A DNA stretch of 64,000 nucleotides from Alkalimonas amylolytica. Lineage in GTDB: Bacteria; Pseudomonadota; Gammaproteobacteria; Enterobacterales; Alteromonadaceae. The stretch lies in the NCBI RefSeq assembly GCF_900107845.1, contig NZ_FNRM01000002.1, forward strand, positions 519,312 to 583,311, read 5' to 3'. The translations under genes were made by a program, and so were the position numbers. The notes beneath the pieces are model-generated. The model did no database searches. It was not told where the DNA came from and was given only the letters and a program-made list of their open reading frames with translations. This document shows positions 44,454 to 54,761 of this stretch, one piece after another; positions within the stretch are counted from its first letter, which is position 1, and the number at the start of each line of letters is the position of its first letter.

Positions 44454-46508
44454 ATGGTTAGAAATGTAGTTATTTTCTTGCTCTGCTTTTCAGCTTCAGC
44501 CCTGCTGCACGCGTCCGAGCCGGATTGGTACAGGGAGTTGATGCAACACAGTAGACTAGAACCACAGTCGGCTAAACTGCAAACCCTGGAATTACTGGCA
44601 CAAACCGCAGAGTCAGACTGGGAGCGACGCTATCACCTGACCAATGCGCTCGGCTATCAATTGCTTATCTTGTCCAATATCGACCAAGGGGAAGCACTGA
44701 TCCAGAACTGGCTTGAGCAGGTGCCGTCACAGCATACACAATGGCATATTCGCAGTTATGAGCTGCTCGGATTGTTTGCATATCGCCGCAACGAGTTTGG
44801 CGTGGCTCAGTATCACTTGCAGCATGCGCACCAACTGGCACAACAGCATCAGGACTATAATCGCCTTGCCTCTATTCACATCAACAGCGCGTTATTAGTG
44901 GGTGGGATTGGCTTGTACAATGAAGCTATCCAGCTTTTACAACAGGCAGAACAACTCGCAGAGCAACATAACTTAAGTGCCGCCACCAAAGCGATTAGCC
45001 GCAACAATCACTCCACCCTGTTGATGTTGATGCAGCAGCATGAAGCGGCCATTGCGCATTTGAATGAATCGTTGCAGTTGGATTATTTTCAGCAAGATGA
45101 CATTGCCTTTGTTCAGCGCACTCTGGCAAGCAGTCACCTGGCACTGCAGCAATACGATGCTGCTGCTGACTTTGCCAGGCAAGCGCTTACCTATTATCTG
45201 CAACGGGATGATCCCCACTCCATCAGTCAGCTTTATCTGCTGCAGGCCGAACTGGCATTTGTACGCGGCCAGGTAGCTGAAGCGGAGCAACAGCTAGGCC
45301 TGGTCTGGCAGCAATTGTCAGAGCACAACTTACCCAGTGTTGAGCTGCAAGCTAACCTGTTGCAAAGCCAGCTGTATCAAAAACAGCAACGCTATGAAGA
45401 GGCCTTGCAAGCCATGCAGCGCTACAGCGAGTTATACAGCCAAAGCCAAAATGATCAGTCGCACCGTAATGTGTTACGGCTACGTGATCAATTGCAGTTC
45501 CAGCAACAACAACAAGCCATCACTGCGCTGGAAAATCAGTTGCTGGTTTCAAAGCTGAAATCTCAGCACCAACAAAAGCAAAATATCACCATCATCAGCT
45601 CACTCAGTGCTATAAGTTTGCTGCTGGTATTTTTCTTTTGGCAGCAACAAAAAAAGCGTATTCAGGCCGAACAATTGACCCGACAGGTGCGTCAGTCACT
45701 GCAACAATTGCAGCAGACCCAACAACAACTGATCGAGTCTGAAAAGATGGCATCACTCGGCTCCTTGGTCGCAGGTCTTGCGCATGAAATGAATACCCCG
45801 CTCGGGATCCTAACCACCGCCTTGTCGGTATTGGACGAACAATTAGCCACACTCACGGCTGCAGCACAATCTAAGCAGTTGACCCAGCAAAAGTTTATTT
45901 CTTTTTGTGATAAAACAACCGAATCACTGAAAATTAGCCAGCACACAGTACATCGCTGCTCCAATCTGGTCATTAATATTAAGAAGTTAGCCATACAACC
46001 GGAAAAAGAATCCAGTGTGAACCTTAGCAATTTGATTGCTAACGTACGAACATTACTCAAAGTGCAGCTGCATCATGTTGATGTACAGGAAAGTGGCACC
46101 GATCGGATGTTGCTGTGCAGTAGCCAACAACTGCAAATGATACTGCTGGAGCTATTTCAAAACTCCCTCCAACATGGCCTGACTCAGGTTGAAACACCAC
46201 AAATCCGCTTGGAAGCAGAACAGCAGCCAACACAGTTGCTGTTACGTTATGCCGATAATGGCTGTGGCATTGCCGCTAAAGAACGCGAGCATGTATTCGT
46301 ACCTTTTTACACGACAGCTCGAGGCAAAGGACAAACAGGCCTTGGATTAAACTTGGTGTATAACCTAATGACTCACGCTTTTGGCGGCAGTGTTGAGCTC
46401 ACGGCCACCCAAACTGGTTTTGAGTTATTACTGCACTTCCCGATCTCGATACTTTGCTATGCACCCGAAGCAGCCAGTTGCTCCAGTACCAGGCAACCTA
46501 TGGAGTAA
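44454..46508 (+). CDS. TPR-containing sensor histidine kinase
   Basis: 684 residues from the ATG at 44454, which opens a signal peptide ([16 protein letters not shown]); a TTG at 44406 is a possible longer start. Residues 30-370 are TPR-like helical pairs in the periplasm, rich in glutamine. A membrane helix (about 378-398) and a glutamine-rich coiled coil lead to the HisKA domain with [16 protein letters not shown] (phospho-acceptor near H444). The ATPase domain has [12 protein letters not shown] (N box), [12 protein letters not shown] (G1) and [14 protein letters not shown] (G2). No response regulator is adjacent. The C-terminal 20 residues beyond LLLHFPI run into the opposite gene. Confidence 0.88.
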   Translation: MVRNVVIFLLCFSASALLHASEPDWYRELMQHSRLEPQSAKLQTLELLAQTAESDWERRYHLTNALGYQLLILSNIDQGEALIQNWLEQVPSQHTQWHIRSYELLGLFAYRRNEFGVAQYHLQHAHQLAQQHQDYNRLASIHINSALLVGGIGLYNEAIQLLQQAEQLAEQHNLSAATKAISRNNHSTLLMLMQQHEAAIAHLNESLQLDYFQQDDIAFVQRTLASSHLALQQYDAAADFARQALTYYLQRDDPHSISQLYLLQAELAFVRGQVAEAEQQLGLVWQQLSEHNLPSVELQANLLQSQLYQKQQRYEEALQAMQRYSELYSQSQNDQSHRNVLRLRDQLQFQQQQQAITALENQLLVSKLKSQHQQKQNITIISSLSAISLLLVFFFWQQQKKRIQAEQLTRQVRQSLQQLQQTQQQLIESEKMASLGSLVAGLAHEMNTPLGILTTALSVLDEQLATLTAAAQSKQLTQQKFISFCDKTTESLKISQHTVHRCSNLVINIKKLAIQPEKESSVNLSNLIANVRTLLKVQLHHVDVQESGTDRMLLCSSQQLQMILLELFQNSLQHGLTQVETPQIRLEAEQQPTQLLLRYADNGCGIAAKEREHVFVPFYTTARGKGQTGLGLNLVYNLMTHAFGGSVELTATQTGFELLLHFPISILCYAPEAASCSSTRQPME

Positions 46509-47590
46509 CCAGCCCCAAAAGAGCACAGAATGGCTCTATCGCCCGCTTGCAAACCTGCCTTATGCTGGTGAAAAGCAATGATGGAGCCAGCGGATGCGGT
46601 GTTGGCGTAGCGATCCAATACTAAGGGCGCTTCTTCCGGCAACGGATCCCGGCCAAGAATTTTTTTAGCGGCAAAGATATTCATATTGATATTGGCCTGA
46701 TGCAGCCATAGACGCTTTAACTGAGCCGGCGTCACTTGCTGCGCTGCCATTTCAGTAGCAATCACATCGGCGACCAGCGGTAGTAGCTCTTTAAAGACTT
46801 TGCGGCCCTGCTGGCGGAAAAAGGCAACCTCTGGCTCTGGTGTCGAAAAACAATGCTCAGTGTATCCAATGTCGCAACGGATATTGTTGGAAAACTCGGT
46901 TTTTAGCCGCATGCCCAGTATCCGAAACGCCAGTGGTGCGCAACAGGTGTCTTCGGCTTCAATAATGGTGGCCGTACAAACATCACCAAAAATAAAGTGA
47001 CTATCGCGGCTGCGGTAATTGACCTGTGGAGAAGCAAACTCCGGGTTGACCACCAGCACCACTTTGGCGGTACCACCACGAATGGCATTGACTGCATTGC
47101 TGATGGCAAAGGTAGCGGATGAACAGGCTACATTCATATCAAAAGCATAACCAGCAGCGCCCAGCTGCTGCTGCAGCTCCACCGACAAAGCAGGATAAGG
47201 CCGTTGCATATTGGAAGCTGCACAGATGATCAGATCAATATCGCTGGCAGTTTTACCGGCCTCGGCCATGGCTTCTTTGGCTGCGTTCAATGCCATTTCC
47301 ACCATTTCCGGCACCTGTTCTTCACCACGGCGCGGAAAGACCGGGTGCATCACAGCCGGATCCAAAATACCTTCTTTGTAAAGCACATGGCGCGACTTAA
47401 TACCGGAAGCTTTTTCGATAAACTCGCAGCTGGAGTGCCCTAAAGCTTCCAGCTCACCGCGCTCAATTTCAGCAGCATGCTGCTGATTAAAGTTATCCAC
47501 ATACTGGTTAAAGCTGGCAACCAGTTCTTCGTTGGAAATACTATCGGCTGGTGTAAAAACACCTGAGCCACTAATCACAACTTTTTTCAT
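46457..47590 (-). CDS. Beta-ketoacyl-ACP synthase III-like enzyme
   Basis: 377 residues, thiolase fold. Catalytic triad of KAS III: cysteine in [12 protein letters not shown] (near 153), histidine in [11 protein letters not shown], and asparagine in [10 protein letters not shown]. It is about 60 residues longer than E. coli FabH, with insertions near residues 30-90 ([15 protein letters not shown]) and 225-260. It belongs to a longer FabH2-like branch found in marine gammaproteobacteria; acyl substrate unknown. It could initiate fatty acid synthesis or build a ketone/olefin head, but no partner gene is nearby. Its 3' end overlaps the histidine kinase gene by 52 bases. Confidence 0.85.
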   Translation of the reverse strand: MKKVVISGSGVFTPADSISNEELVASFNQYVDNFNQQHAAEIERGELEALGHSSCEFIEKASGIKSRHVLYKEGILDPAVMHPVFPRRGEEQVPEMVEMALNAAKEAMAEAGKTASDIDLIICAASNMQRPYPALSVELQQQLGAAGYAFDMNVACSSATFAISNAVNAIRGGTAKVVLVVNPEFASPQVNYRSRDSHFIFGDVCTATIIEAEDTCCAPLAFRILGMRLKTEFSNNIRCDIGYTEHCFSTPEPEVAFFRQQGRKVFKELLPLVADVIATEMAAQQVTPAQLKRLWLHQANINMNIFAAKKILGRDPLPEEAPLVLDRYANTASAGSIIAFHQHKAGLQAGDRAILCSFGAGYSIGCLVLEQLAASGA

Positions 47591-47743
47591 AGCCTAACCT
47601 TGTCTGGGTCGATCTGTGCAATCAGATCTGCTCGTTATCTACCGATTATAGCGCTGTCAGCAAAAGCTGACACGACAAATCTGGTGTTAATTCATGCTCG
47701 AGCTGCCATCAAACGGAATCGCCAGGCGAGACAGCTCATACCA

Positions 47744-48916
47744 CTAATTAAGTAAAGTACGCATGGCTTGCTGTAAACCATCCAGAGTCAGTGGATACAT
47801 GCGCTTGGCCATAATCTGTTGGATCAGGCCAATCGACTGATAGTGCGGCCACCAGGCCTCGGGTTGCGGATTCAGCCACACGGCTTTTGGATACTGTGCC
47901 AGCAAGCGCTTTAGCCAGACTTCACCGGCCTCTTCGTTGTAATGCTCGACACTGCCACCAGGCCAGGCAATTTCATAAGGCCCCATGGTGGCATCGCCGA
48001 CAAAGATTACTTTGTAATCAGAACCATAGGTATGGATCAGATCCAACACCTTGGTTTGTTGCTCGCGCCGGCGTTGATTGTGTTTCCAGACCCCTTCGTA
48101 CACGCAATTGTGGAAATAAAAAAACTCCAGCTGTTTAAACTCGGCCCGGGCAGCAGCAAACAGTTGCTCGCATTCCTGAATGTAATCATCCATTGAGCCA
48201 CCCACATCAAAAAATAACAGTACCTTGATGGCATTGTGCCGCTCGGGCTGCCATTGTAAGTCCAGCCAGCCGCCCTGCTGTGAGGTGGCGCGAATGGTCT
48301 CTGGCAAATCCAGCTCCTGACTGGCACCACTGCGGGCAAAACGGCGTAATTGCCTAAGCGCCAGCTTCATGGAGCGATTATTGAGCTCGGCATCTCCATC
48401 CAGATCACGAAACTCACGCTTATCCCAAACTTTAACGGCCCGTCGGGCGCCTGATCCTTCCTGGCCAAGGCGGATCCCCTCCGGGTTGTAGCCATAGGCG
48501 CCAAAGGGTGAGGTACCGCCGGTGCCTATCCACTTGTTGCCACCAGCGTGACGTTTTTGCTGCTCTGCAAGACGCTCTTTAAATTGCTTCAGCAACTCAT
48601 CCAGACTGCCTAACCCTTTCAAAGCTTTCTTTTGCGCATCGGTAAGCTGGCGAATTACATCGGGTTTCAACCAGTCATCCGGGATCCGACTGGCGATATC
48701 CACGGCAGCAACGCCTTCAAAATACTCGGCAAAGGCCCGGTCAAACTTGTCGTAGTTGCGCTCATCTTTCACCAGCACCAAGCGAGCCAGGTAATAAAAG
48801 GCTTCGGTATCGGCAAACACCACCTGCTTATCCAGTGCCGCCAGCAGATCAAGCAGCTCGGTCAGGCTCACCGCCAAACCATGCTTGCGCAGGGTTTGAA
48901 AAAACTGGATCAGCAT
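47744..48916 (-). CDS. VWA-domain protein (CoxE-like), partner of MoxR ATPase
   Basis: 390 residues. The N-terminal half is helical (HGLAVSLTELLDLLAAL). The C-terminal half is a von Willebrand A domain of the CoxE type: LLFFDVGGSMDDYIQE near 240 carries a metal-site motif in the DVGGSM form, VIFVGDATMGPYEI is a further strand, and NPQPEAWW follows. Such proteins act with MoxR AAA+ ATPases as metal-insertion or folding chaperones. The ATPase gene lies directly upstream with a one-base stop/start overlap (TGATG). The client protein is not evident in the window. Confidence 0.86.
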   Translation of the reverse strand: MLIQFFQTLRKHGLAVSLTELLDLLAALDKQVVFADTEAFYYLARLVLVKDERNYDKFDRAFAEYFEGVAAVDIASRIPDDWLKPDVIRQLTDAQKKALKGLGSLDELLKQFKERLAEQQKRHAGGNKWIGTGGTSPFGAYGYNPEGIRLGQEGSGARRAVKVWDKREFRDLDGDAELNNRSMKLALRQLRRFARSGASQELDLPETIRATSQQGGWLDLQWQPERHNAIKVLLFFDVGGSMDDYIQECEQLFAAARAEFKQLEFFYFHNCVYEGVWKHNQRRREQQTKVLDLIHTYGSDYKVIFVGDATMGPYEIAWPGGSVEHYNEEAGEVWLKRLLAQYPKAVWLNPQPEAWWPHYQSIGLIQQIMAKRMYPLTLDGLQQAMRTLLN

Positions 48917-49755
48917 CAGCGGCGTCGGGCCATAAAGGCCAGCTTCTCTACCAAAGCTACATCCTGCTCATTTTTCAGCAAGGCACCAAACATCGGCATT
49001 AAACCACCTTTTTGCTGCTTGTCCTGCAGCACTTCGGCGGGGATATCTTCTGCCAAAAGTAGTTTTAACCAATCCAGTAGCTCTGAAGTGGATGGTTTCT
49101 TTTTCAGATTTGGCAGCTCGCGCAGTTCGAAGAACACTTCCAGAGCTGTACTAAGCAGCTGCTGTTGAATGTTCGGGAAATGCACACCGACAATCTCGGT
49201 CAGCAGGGCTGCATCCGGAAAACGAATGTAGTGGAAAAAACAACGCCGTAAAAATGCATCCGGCAGTTCTTTCTCATTATTCGAGGTAATGATCACGATG
49301 GGTCTTTGTTTAGCAGCTACCTCTTCACCGGTTTCATGCACATAAAACGCCATGCGATCCAGCTCGTACAAGAGATCATTGGGAAACTCAATATCGGCTT
49401 TGTCGATTTCATCAATCAACAACACCGGCCGCTGCTCTGCGGTAAAGGCCTGCCATAGCTTGCCCGGGCGAATGTAGTTGCCGATATCGTGAACCTTGTC
49501 GCTACCAAGCTGGCTGTCGCGCAAGCGGGATACAGCGTCGTATTCGTACAGGCCATGCTGGGCCTTGGTGGTGGATTTAATCGGCCAGCTGATAAGCTCA
49601 GCGCCCAGGGTTTGAGCCAACTCTTCCGCCAACCGGGTTTTGCCAGTGCCTGGTTCGCCCTTTATCAGCAAAGGTTTTTCCAGGGTGACGGCCGCATTGA
49701 CTGCTAAGGCCAGTTCGTCGGAAACGATATAATGCTCGGTACTTTGAAACGACAT
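48916..49755 (-). CDS. MoxR-family AAA+ ATPase
   Basis: 279 residues. Walker A GEPGTGKTRLAEELA (near 37), Walker B RPVLLIDEIDKADIEFPN (near 112), sensor 1 VIITSNNEKELPDAFLRRC with the arginine finger, and a C-terminal lid with ELLDWLKLLLAEDIP. This is a MoxR-type chaperone ATPase, paired with the VWA protein downstream. AGGA precedes the start. The family prepares metal-containing or complex enzymes in other bacteria; a specific target cannot be inferred. Confidence 0.9.
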   Translation of the reverse strand: MSFQSTEHYIVSDELALAVNAAVTLEKPLLIKGEPGTGKTRLAEELAQTLGAELISWPIKSTTKAQHGLYEYDAVSRLRDSQLGSDKVHDIGNYIRPGKLWQAFTAEQRPVLLIDEIDKADIEFPNDLLYELDRMAFYVHETGEEVAAKQRPIVIITSNNEKELPDAFLRRCFFHYIRFPDAALLTEIVGVHFPNIQQQLLSTALEVFFELRELPNLKKKPSTSELLDWLKLLLAEDIPAEVLQDKQQKGGLMPMFGALLKNEQDVALVEKLAFMARRR

Positions 49756-49944
49756 GATCTGTCCTGCTTTGATTGCTTGCGACTACTTTACCGTGTTGAT
49801 GCTGGTCGTGCCAGTGTGTCTGCACGAATTGCTACCAAGGGGTGCACTTAAACAGGGAATAACTTATAGCAAAACGCTTCTTTGCTTTTGGCCGTCCAGG
49901 CGTTAATTTAGCTCAAATTCTGCTAGGAAACTGGAGTCTGCGTA

Positions 49945-50913
49945 ATGGCAAACATTTTTGATGACAATACATTGTCGATTGGCCGTACCCCACTGATCAA
50001 ACTGAATCGCGTAACTGGTGGCAAGGTGTTCGCCAAGATTGAAGCGCGTAACCCAAGCTTTAGTGTAAAGTGCCGTATCGGTGCAGCTATGATCTGGGAT
50101 GCAGAGAAAAAAGGCTTGCTGACCGAGGGCAAAGAGCTGATTGAGCCAACCTCAGGCAACACCGGCATCGCACTGGCTTTTGTTGCCGCCAGCCGTGGTT
50201 ACAAACTGACTCTGACGATGCCTGCGACCATGAGCCTGGAGCGCCGAAAGCTTTTAAAAGCGCTGGGCGCTAACCTGGTTCTGACTGAAGGCCCTAAAGG
50301 CATGAAAGGTGCGATTGAAAAGGCAAAAGAAATTCAGGCCTCTAACCCGGAAAAATACGTGTTGCTGCAGCAGTTTGACAACCCAGCCAACCCGCAAATT
50401 CACTTTGAAACCACAGGTCCGGAAATCTGGAACGATACCGATGGCAAGATTGATGTATTTGTTGCCGGTGTTGGCACCGGTGGTACCATCACCGGGGTAA
50501 GCCGCTTCATCAAACTGGAGAAAAAGCATCCGCTGATTAGCGTTGCAGTAGAGCCAACCGACTCTCCGGTCATCAGTCAGCAACGAGCCGGTGAAGAGCT
50601 GAAACCTGGCCCACATAAAATTCAAGGCATAGGCGCTGGCTTTATCCCAGGCAATCTGGACCTGGAAATGATCGATCGGGTAGAGCTGGTCAGCAACGAT
50701 GAGGCCATTGCGATGGCGCACCGCTTAATGAAAGAAGAAGGTATTCTGGCTGGGATTTCGTCCGGAGCAGCTGTGGTAGCAGCCAAGCGCCTGGCAGAAC
50801 TGCCGGAATTTGCCGATAAAAACATCGTAGTGATTTTACCAAGCTCCGCAGAGCGTTATCTGTCGAGCCCGCTGTTTGCCGATGTCTTTACCGAGCAAGA
50901 GCTGCAGGCATAA
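49945..50913 (+). CDS. cysK: Cysteine synthase A
   Basis: 322 residues. PLP enzyme joining O-acetylserine and sulfide to cysteine. The PLP lysine lies in [15 protein letters not shown] (near residue 41), [12 protein letters not shown] is the phosphate/substrate loop, and [13 protein letters not shown] the glycine-rich PLP loop. [14 protein letters not shown] completes the C-terminal site. GGAG is nine bases before the start. A very strong terminator follows, so the gene is monocistronic. Confidence 0.96.
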   Translation: MANIFDDNTLSIGRTPLIKLNRVTGGKVFAKIEARNPSFSVKCRIGAAMIWDAEKKGLLTEGKELIEPTSGNTGIALAFVAASRGYKLTLTMPATMSLERRKLLKALGANLVLTEGPKGMKGAIEKAKEIQASNPEKYVLLQQFDNPANPQIHFETTGPEIWNDTDGKIDVFVAGVGTGGTITGVSRFIKLEKKHPLISVAVEPTDSPVISQQRAGEELKPGPHKIQGIGAGFIPGNLDLEMIDRVELVSNDEAIAMAHRLMKEEGILAGISSGAAVVAAKRLAELPEFADKNIVVILPSSAERYLSSPLFADVFTEQELQA

Positions 50914-50934
50914 GGACAACACTGTTCGTTATCC

Positions 50935-50961
50935 AAAAGGTCGCCGCGGCGACCTTTTTTT
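50935..50961 (+). terminator. Rho-independent terminator of cysK
   Basis: AAAAGGTCGCC (50935-50945) pairs with GGCGACCTTTT (from 50948), a short CG loop, and a run of seven Ts. 20 bases after the cysK stop. Confidence 0.92.
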
Positions 50962-51039
50962 GTTACCCGTTTGACTTTACAGAATGCATTTCAAAGCCCA
51001 AACTGGGAGTCTGAATGCTTTTTAAAAGTCTTACCAACG

Positions 51040-51489
51040 ATGCTGATACGCTTACTGCTTGCTCCATGGCTGTTACTTTTGTTGAGTGCTTGCTCTGAGC
51101 CAAATGAAGCTCTGTCGGGCACCTTCCATGCACCTGAACACGCCGCGGCTGAGTTTTTTGATGCCATTTATAACAAGAATGATCTGCAGCTTGCCAAAAG
51201 CCTGAGCACGCCAGAGCTGGCCGAACTGATTGCGCACTACGGCACCCCACGCCAGGTCGCTCGCACTTTAATCAATATGTCGTACGATGAAGTTACCATC
51301 AATGTGAACCGGGCCGGCCAGAACCTGCGCGAACAATACGGCAATGAAACCGATGTGATGCTGGTTTTTACCGGGCCTTTTGACGGCCGTATCGTCAATG
51401 AAATGAGAGTGGTACGTATGGTCCGGGTACGGGGACGCTGGCTGGTTGCTGAAATAAAAAACGATCCCTTTAGTCGGGGCCACAGCTAA
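51040..51489 (+). CDS. Predicted lipoprotein, unknown function
   Basis: 149 residues from the ATG at 51040, which gives a lipoprotein signal MLIRLLLAPWLLLLLSAC with a lipobox (LSAC, C18) and +2 serine, suggesting outer-membrane sorting. The mature part starts with an NTF2-like-looking helix-strand order: EHAAAEFFDAIYNKNDLQLA, TPELAELIAHYGTP, and strands EVTINVN, DVMLVFTGPFDGRIVNEMR and VRVRGRWLVAEIKND. I recognise no named family. The frame upstream to 50971 overlaps the cysK terminator and is not used. It converges on the enoyl-CoA hydratase gene. Confidence 0.72.
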   Translation: MLIRLLLAPWLLLLLSACSEPNEALSGTFHAPEHAAAEFFDAIYNKNDLQLAKSLSTPELAELIAHYGTPRQVARTLINMSYDEVTINVNRAGQNLREQYGNETDVMLVFTGPFDGRIVNEMRVVRMVRVRGRWLVAEIKNDPFSRGHS

Positions 51490-51517
51490 CCACGACAGCC
51501 CTGCTCAGCTGGCATTG

Positions 51518-52261
51518 TTATTTCTTTTGGAAAAACTGCTGTACAGCCTGCTGACAGGCATCGCTTTGCAGCAGTTGCTGGAACTCATTGAGCTCTTCGC
51601 GCAAGGTATAATGCAAAGCTTCCTGCTGATTGGCTTTGAGCAAACGCTTGCTGCTTTGGATAGCCTGAGTTGGCATTGCTGCCAACTGACGGGCTTTTTG
51701 CCCGGCGAAGGCCAACAGCTCATCGTGTGGTAGCAAACGATTGACAAGCCCCATTCGCTCAGCAGCAACCCCATCGAATGGTTCTGCCAACAGCAGGTAT
51801 TCGCAGGCACGGTGATAACCAATTAGCTGTGGTAATAATAAGCTGGATGCCGCCTCCGGGCAGAGACCTAGCTTGGTAAAGGGCAGCTGAAAGCGGGTGT
51901 CGGCAGTGGCATACACCAATTCACAGTGCAACAAAGCGGTGGTGCCAATGCCTATCGCGAGGCCAGCCACAGCAGCCACAATGGGCTTCGGAAATTCAGC
52001 CAACTGATAGAGGAAGCGAACCGTCGGATGTTGCTGATTCAATTCACCACCATCAATGAAATCCTGCAGGTCATTGCCAGCGGTAAAGCAATCATCCTGC
52101 CCTTGCAGCAACACCACTTTGACCTGATCATCCTCGGCCGCCTGCTTTAACGCATCAGCCAACTGCTGGTACATCTGTTGGTTCAGTGCATTCTTTTTGT
52201 CCGGACGCTGCAAAGTTAAACTCAGAACGCCATCCTGCAGTTGTTGTTCCACGCCTGCCAT
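51518..52261 (-). CDS. Enoyl-CoA hydratase/isomerase family protein
   Basis: 247 residues, crotonase fold. RPDKKNALNQQMYQQL at the N-terminus, GQDDCFTAGNDLQDF (CoA-binding oxyanion loop) near 60, PIVAAVAGLAIGIGTTALLHC near 95-115, and FTKLGLCPEAASSLLLP with the catalytic glutamate E134-like. Substrate unknown; the family covers enoyl-CoA hydratases and isomerases. The start at 52261 is set by AAGGA six bases upstream, whereas the ATG at 52276 directly follows the ggt stop with no site of its own. It is probably co-transcribed with ggt. Confidence 0.85.
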   Translation of the reverse strand: MAGVEQQLQDGVLSLTLQRPDKKNALNQQMYQQLADALKQAAEDDQVKVVLLQGQDDCFTAGNDLQDFIDGGELNQQHPTVRFLYQLAEFPKPIVAAVAGLAIGIGTTALLHCELVYATADTRFQLPFTKLGLCPEAASSLLLPQLIGYHRACEYLLLAEPFDGVAAERMGLVNRLLPHDELLAFAGQKARQLAAMPTQAIQSSKRLLKANQQEALHYTLREELNEFQQLLQSDACQQAVQQFFQKK

Positions 52262-52276
52262 TTTTGTTTCCTTCAT

Positions 52277-54016
52277 TTAATGCCCAAGGACCTGACCTTC
52301 ACGGCGCGGATCCGCCCCACCCTGCAAGCCTGTATCAAGCAAGACAATACCATGCAAGCCACTGTTTAAATCAATCAGCCGCACTTGATGGCCCATTTTC
52401 TCTAAAACCGATTGATGCTGTGCAATGGCAGTGCCTTTTTCCAGTGCAAGAAAGTCGTTACGGTGCGTCACCCGGGGTAAGTTAATGGCAGCCTGAATGT
52501 CCAGCTGCCAGTCTATCAGCGCAACCAGTGTCTGAGCCACATAGTTAATAATGCGACTTCCGCCAGGAGAACCCAACACAATGCGCAGCTTGCCATCACC
52601 ATCAAACACCATCACAGGTGACATTGATGAACGAGGTCGCTTGCCGCCTTGCACCCGATTTGCTACCAGGTCACCATTCAGTTCGGGCGACAATGAGAAA
52701 TCGGTCAACTGGTTATTCAACAAGTAGCCATTCACCATCAAGCCGGAACCAAACACATTTTCTATACTGGATGTCATGCTTACCGCATTACCATCGGCAT
52801 CGACGATGGAAAAGTGGGTGGTGTTGCTAAGCTCCGGACTCGGGCTGCTTAACCGGACCAGCTCTTCAGTTGGCTGACCCGGGCTTACTTCAACCAGAGC
52901 TTTATCGGTTTGTATCAGTGCACTGCGTGTCGCCAGGTAAGCAGGATCGATCAATTGCTGAGTTGGCACCTCAACAAAGTCACTGTCGGCAACGTAATGA
53001 TCGCGATCGGCAAAAGCCAGTTGTGAAGCCAGCCCAAATAAGTGAATAGCTTCAACGCTATCCGGAGCAAGCTGTCCGAGCTCAAAACGTTCCAGTAGAC
53101 CAAGAATTTGTACTACCGCTATGCCCCCAGAGCTTGGCGGAGGCATGCCACAGATGGTGTAACTGCGATAGCTGCCACACACTGGCTCGCGTTCAACTGC
53201 CTGATAGGCGGCTAAATCGGTTAAGGCCAAAGTTCCGGCGTTGACTTTGGCTTGCTGCACCGTCTTGACCATAGCAGCAGCATTATTCCCTTGATAAAAA
53301 GCAACCGGGCCCTGCTCGGCAACCTGGCGTAAAATGTCGGCATAAGCCTGATTGGTAATCACAGCACCCGCTTGCAGCGGCTTGCCATCCGGATAGAAAT
53401 AACTGCTGGCTTCCGGACTGTGCGAAATGCCCTGATTCCAGCCGACTTCCAACTGACGAGCCATGCGATCGGACACCGGGAAGCCCTCACTGGCCAACCT
53501 AATCGCATCGTCAAACAGCTGAGTCCAGGCAAGCTTACCATAGCGCTGATGCGCCTGATACATCGCCGCAAAGAGCCCAGGCACACCGACAGACTTCCCT
53601 CCTACATAGGCTTCTCGCCAAGGCATGGCGCTGTCCCCTTGCATAAACAACTGTTCATTGACTGCTTTGGGCGCTGTTTCACGGCCATCAATGGTGATCA
53701 TCTGCTGCTGTGCCTGGTCCCAATGCAAAATAAAAGCACCACCGCCAATGCCTGAGCTTTGTGCCTCCACCAACCCCAGCACCAACTGCACCGCAATCGC
53801 CGCATCCATGGCACTGCCACCTTGCTCCAGTACGCGTATCCCGGCTTGCGAAGCAAGCGGATGCGCAGCGGACACCATAAACTGTTCAGCGTGAACCAAT
53901 TGCTGTTGGTAGTAACCCGTTGCCGCCTCCGGCTCACGATCGGCTTGCATCGGCACTGCAGCCAATGCCAGCTGCGAACTGCACAAAAGATAAAGCGATG
54001 GAAGAAGAAACTTCAT
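52277..54016 (-). CDS. ggt: Gamma-glutamyltranspeptidase
   Basis: 579 residues from the ATG at 54016 (a GTG two codons earlier is an alternative). Signal peptide KFLLPSLYLLCSSQLALA. Large-subunit motifs: SAAHPLASQAGIRVLEQGGS and SGIGGGAFILHWDQ with DGRETAP. The autoprocessing site is the TTHFSIVDADGNAV segment near residue 398, whose threonine becomes the nucleophile of the small subunit, followed by SMTSSIENVFGSG. The periplasmic enzyme hydrolyses glutathione and gamma-glutamyl peptides. It is divergent from the rhombosortase gene, 108 bases apart. Confidence 0.93.
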   Translation of the reverse strand: MKFLLPSLYLLCSSQLALAAVPMQADREPEAATGYYQQQLVHAEQFMVSAAHPLASQAGIRVLEQGGSAMDAAIAVQLVLGLVEAQSSGIGGGAFILHWDQAQQQMITIDGRETAPKAVNEQLFMQGDSAMPWREAYVGGKSVGVPGLFAAMYQAHQRYGKLAWTQLFDDAIRLASEGFPVSDRMARQLEVGWNQGISHSPEASSYFYPDGKPLQAGAVITNQAYADILRQVAEQGPVAFYQGNNAAAMVKTVQQAKVNAGTLALTDLAAYQAVEREPVCGSYRSYTICGMPPPSSGGIAVVQILGLLERFELGQLAPDSVEAIHLFGLASQLAFADRDHYVADSDFVEVPTQQLIDPAYLATRSALIQTDKALVEVSPGQPTEELVRLSSPSPELSNTTHFSIVDADGNAVSMTSSIENVFGSGLMVNGYLLNNQLTDFSLSPELNGDLVANRVQGGKRPRSSMSPVMVFDGDGKLRIVLGSPGGSRIINYVAQTLVALIDWQLDIQAAINLPRVTHRNDFLALEKGTAIAQHQSVLEKMGHQVRLIDLNSGLHGIVLLDTGLQGGADPRREGQVLGH

Positions 54017-54124
54017 AAGCACCTGCTACTGCAACTTGTACCGAACTTTACCCTACCCAGAAGCGCGCCAAAGATCAATCCAGATTCTTCATGACAGAAC
54101 AAAAGACTCTGCTAGACTAGCCAA

Positions 54125-54721
54125 ATGCAGAATCTTTCCTTCTTACATCGAATTCCTCCGAGGCAGTCGCTGCTGGCAGCAGGTATTTTCCTGCTTGGTC
54201 TGATGCTGCTGTTAACATTGCCTGATAGCTGGGTCAATCGGCTGAATTATCAACCGACAGCAGTATTGAGTGGTGAATGGTGGCGTTTATTGACAGCCAA
54301 CCTGCTACACACCAATCACTGGCATTTGCTACTTAACTTGGCTGGACTTGGCTTACTTTGGCTATTGCATCAACGACATTTTAACACCAATCGCTATTTG
54401 CTATGGTTATTGCTGGCGGGAAGCCTGACCAATCTGCTGTTGTTGCTGACCATGCCACAGCTGGATCGGATGGTGGGGTTGTCTGGCGCTTTGCATGCAA
54501 TGGTGCTGCTGGGCGCGCTGGCGGATATCCGGCACAAAGACAGTACTGGTTGGCTATTGCTTGCCCTGGTGCTAGCTAAAGTTGCTTATGAACAAATCCG
54601 TGGACCGGATGAAGGATTGGCCGAATTAATTGCCGCTCAGGTGGCGGTAGATGCCCACCTGGCTGGCGCCGTAGCCGGTGCCTTATTATTTCCACTCTGG
54701 TGGTACCTGCACAAAAAATAA
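54125..54721 (+). CDS. rrtA: Rhombosortase (rhomboid-family intramembrane protease)
   Basis: 198 residues with about five to six membrane segments. GEWWRLLTANLLHTNHWHLL with the NLAGLGLLWLL helix (about 50-80), the nucleophile GLSGALHAMVLLGAL (serine near 122), and VDAHLAGAVAGALL with the catalytic histidine near 178 follow the short-rhomboid rhombosortase pattern rather than classical GlpG, lacking its extra helices. Rhombosortases process proteins with a GlyGly-CTERM tail. No such substrate is seen in the window; the gene directly downstream (convergent) has a PEP-CTERM tail instead. The rrtA stop codon abuts the terminator hairpin of the neighbour. Confidence 0.82.
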   Translation: MQNLSFLHRIPPRQSLLAAGIFLLGLMLLLTLPDSWVNRLNYQPTAVLSGEWWRLLTANLLHTNHWHLLLNLAGLGLLWLLHQRHFNTNRYLLWLLLAGSLTNLLLLLTMPQLDRMVGLSGALHAMVLLGALADIRHKDSTGWLLLALVLAKVAYEQIRGPDEGLAELIAAQVAVDAHLAGAVAGALLFPLWWYLHKK

Positions 54722-54744
54722 GGGCAGACATGACTGCCTGCCCT
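54721..54744 (-). terminator. Terminator after the PEP-CTERM gene
   Basis: AGGGCAG (54721-54727) pairs with CTGCCCT (54738-54744). On the minus strand the stem is followed by TATTTTTT, which is the end of rrtA in reverse. 17 bases past the PEP-CTERM gene stop. Confidence 0.7.
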
Positions 54745-54761
54745 CACTTCAGAAGATAGAC

